Shown: positions 23,351 to 24,814 of the stretch, one piece after another
Position numbering within the stretch: the stretch's first letter is position 1
Layout of the letters: every line of letters starts with the position of its first letter
Assembly: GCF_001280005.1 (NCBI RefSeq)
Contig: NZ_LGDW01000022.1
Location: 1-24,814 of the forward strand
From: Streptomyces sp. NRRL WC-3618
GTDB lineage: Bacteria; Actinomycetota; Actinomycetes; Streptomycetales; Streptomycetaceae
Direction of reading: 5' to 3'
DNA: 24,814 nt
Notes under the pieces: model-generated
What the model was told of the DNA's origin: nothing
Databases searched by the model: none
The model's input: the letters and a program-made list of their open reading frames with translations, nothing else
Translations under genes and position numbers: made by a program

Positions 23351-24595
23351 ATGAACCGATCTGCCAGAAGGCGTCTCACCGCCGCAGTCATCACCGTCGT
23401 CGCCGTCACCACCGGCGCCACCTCGTGCTCCTCGGGCTCGGGTGGCACCTCCACCAAGGCCGCGGAGAGCAAGACGTACACGATCTGGGACCCGTACCCG
23501 CAGTTCGCCAAGGACTCGGAGTGGGCGAAGCTGCTGGATGTCTGCGGCAAGAGTGCCGGGGTGAAGATCAAGCGGACGGCGTTCGACACCGGCGACCTGA
23601 CGAACAAGGCGCTGCTGGCGGCGCAGCAGGGCAACTCCCCGGACGTCCTCATCGTCGACAACCCCGTGGTGTCGACCCTGGCGGAGGCCGGGGTGCTCAC
23701 GTCGACCGACGACAACAAGATCGACACCTCGAAGGTGGACCCCAACCTGCTCGGGGCCGGCCAGTCGGGCGGCAAGACGTACGGCACGCCGGTCGGCGCC
23801 AACACGCTCGCCCTCTACTACAACAACAAGGTTCTCAAGGCCGCGGGTGTGGACATAGCGTCGGTGAAGGACTGGAACTCGCTGACCGCGGCGATGGAGA
23901 AGGTCAAGAAGGCGGGGAAGAAGGGCATCACGTTCTCGGCGATCGGGACCGAGGAGGGCAGCTTCCAGTTCCTGCCCTGGTTCTGGGGCTCGGGCGCGCA
24001 GCTCACCGACGTCGGCTCGTCCGAGGCGGTGTCCGCGCTGTCGCTGTGGAAGGGCTGGCTGGACAAGGGCTACGCCCCCAACTCGGTGATCAACAACACC
24101 CAGACGACCAGCTGGCAGGAGTTCGCGAGCGGCGACTACGCGTTCGCCGAGAACGGCACCTGGCAGCTCGGCAATGCCGACAAGGCCGGCCTCGACTACG
24201 GCGTCATCCCCGTGCCGGGCGCCAAGGGAGGCAATGCCGCGGCCCCGACGGGCGGTGAGTTCGTCACCGTTCCCGTCCAGGACGACACCGGCCGGTACAC
24301 CACCACACAGAAGCTGGTGTCCTGCCTGACCAGCAGCGAGAACCTGAAGTTCACCGACACGACGCTGTCCTACGTGGCCCCCACCACCGAGGTCCAGGAC
24401 AAGCAGGTGGCCGCGAACGCCAAGCTGAAGCCCTGGGTGGACGCGGTCAAGGCGGCGAAGGGCCGTACCAGTGACGACCTGGGCACCAAGTACCCCAAGA
24501 TCTCCGAGCAGTTGTGGAAGGCCGTGCAGTCCGCCCTCAGCGGGTCCAAGTCTCCGAAGGACGCGCTGACTTCGGCACAGTCCGCCGTCAAGTAG
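23351..24595 (+). CDS. Extracellular sugar-binding lipoprotein, family 1
   Basis: Receptor of a carbohydrate ABC importer (CUT1 type), 414 aa. The leader MNRSARRRLTAAVITVVAVTTGATSC ends in a lipobox-like ATSC (Cys26), so it should be lipid-anchored outside the membrane. Family 1 features: YTIWDPYPQFAKDSEWAKLL, PDVLIVDNPVVSTLAEAGVL, YGTPVGANTLALYYNNKVLKAAG, FLPWFWGSGA and FAENGTWQLGNADKAG. ATG 23351 has GAGG 8 nt upstream; a longer frame from 23303 would translate the repeat pair. It is followed by a permease gene 21 bp later. The substrate is probably an oligosaccharide; rhamnogalacturonan fragments are suggested by the neighbourhood. Confidence 0.92.
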   Translation: MNRSARRRLTAAVITVVAVTTGATSCSSGSGGTSTKAAESKTYTIWDPYPQFAKDSEWAKLLDVCGKSAGVKIKRTAFDTGDLTNKALLAAQQGNSPDVLIVDNPVVSTLAEAGVLTSTDDNKIDTSKVDPNLLGAGQSGGKTYGTPVGANTLALYYNNKVLKAAGVDIASVKDWNSLTAAMEKVKKAGKKGITFSAIGTEEGSFQFLPWFWGSGAQLTDVGSSEAVSALSLWKGWLDKGYAPNSVINNTQTTSWQEFASGDYAFAENGTWQLGNADKAGLDYGVIPVPGAKGGNAAAPTGGEFVTVPVQDDTGRYTTTQKLVSCLTSSENLKFTDTTLSYVAPTTEVQDKQVAANAKLKPWVDAVKAAKGRTSDDLGTKYPKISEQLWKAVQSALSGSKSPKDALTSAQSAVK

Positions 24596-24616
24596 ATCGA
24601 GGACTCCGGCCAGCCG

Positions 24617-24814
24617 ATGAAACACACGACACAGGTGGCGGACAGCCGGCCGGTGCGGATCCGGAACGGGGCGGCGACCGCCGCCCCGCCCCCGGCCCGT
24701 ACCACGACCCGGCGTCGCCGCCGCCCCAGATCCCAGCAGTGGACGGCCTGGGCGTTCCTCGCCCCGGTGGTCCTCTACCTCGCCCTCTTCTACGCGTATC
24801 CGCTCTACCGCAAT
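24617..24814 (+). CDS. Sugar ABC transporter permease, MalF type, N-terminal part (partial)
   Basis: The first 66 residues are present; the gene runs off the right edge. A long basic N-terminus (PARTTTRRRRRPRSQQW) leads into the first transmembrane segment WAFLAPVVLYLALFYAYPLYRN, which is the standard beginning of MalF/UgpA-like CUT1 permeases. ATG 24617 is 21 bp after the binding-protein stop, with GAGGA upstream. It should form the channel with a second permease expected next. Streptomyces CUT1 systems often lack their own ATPase and use MsiK. Confidence 0.85.
   Translation, partial: MKHTTQVADSRPVRIRNGAATAAPPPARTTTRRRRRPRSQQWTAWAFLAPVVLYLALFYAYPLYRN

Overview
The window reads as Streptomyces chromosome. 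G+C is very high with strong G/C bias at third codon positions, GTG and TTG starts are common, and genes often overlap by ATGA. A composite G-rich intergenic repeat of Streptomyces type sits between convergent genes. From memory, the gene order from cobC through an LAETG-anchored protein and an amino-acid ABC cassette to ectABCD resembles the SCO1859-SCO1867 area of S. coelicolor. No tRNA, rRNA, CRISPR array, integrase or transposase was seen.

Left part (1-6232): the 3' end of cobC (+) converges on an LAETG cell-wall-anchored secreted protein (-). Next comes a tight minus-strand operon: solute-binding lipoprotein, permease, ATPase and an imidazolonepropionase-like amidohydrolase, driven by a good -35/-10 promoter at 4954-4981. 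A class V PLP aminotransferase is transcribed divergently from it.

Ectoine locus (6233-9841): an AT-rich leader of about 270 bp with two inverted repeats precedes ectA-ectB-ectC-ectD, which make ectoine and 5-hydroxyectoine from aspartate semialdehyde. The ectB/ectC junction carries four tandem 17-bp repeats. A perfect 12-bp hairpin closes the operon.

Middle (9874-17632): a second class V aminotransferase; a possible operon of DUF1349 protein, GNAT acetyltransferase and DsbA/FrnE oxidoreductase; an aldehyde dehydrogenase of the alpha-ketoglutarate-semialdehyde type with a divergent IclR regulator; another GNAT gene; and an AzgA/NCS2 purine permease.

Right part (17633-24814): an ECF/SigE-type sigma factor is translationally coupled to a one-pass membrane protein with a Pro-rich stalk and a beta-rich outer domain. 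Then come a strong bulged hairpin, a broken Tat-exported gene, a PL4 rhamnogalacturonan lyase, and a LacI-family regulator with three copies of a perfect or near-perfect operator (core CGAACCGGTTCG). A family 1 sugar-binding lipoprotein and the start of a MalF-type permease follow. This part looks like a plant-pectin (rhamnogalacturonan) scavenging locus that continues past the right edge. The most interesting points are the possible carbohydrate-sensing sigma/anti-sigma pair, the operator layout around lacI, a second pair of 17-bp sites 22 bp apart before the sugar-binding gene, the repeats in the ect operon, and an apparent catalytic His-to-Glu change in the lyase.
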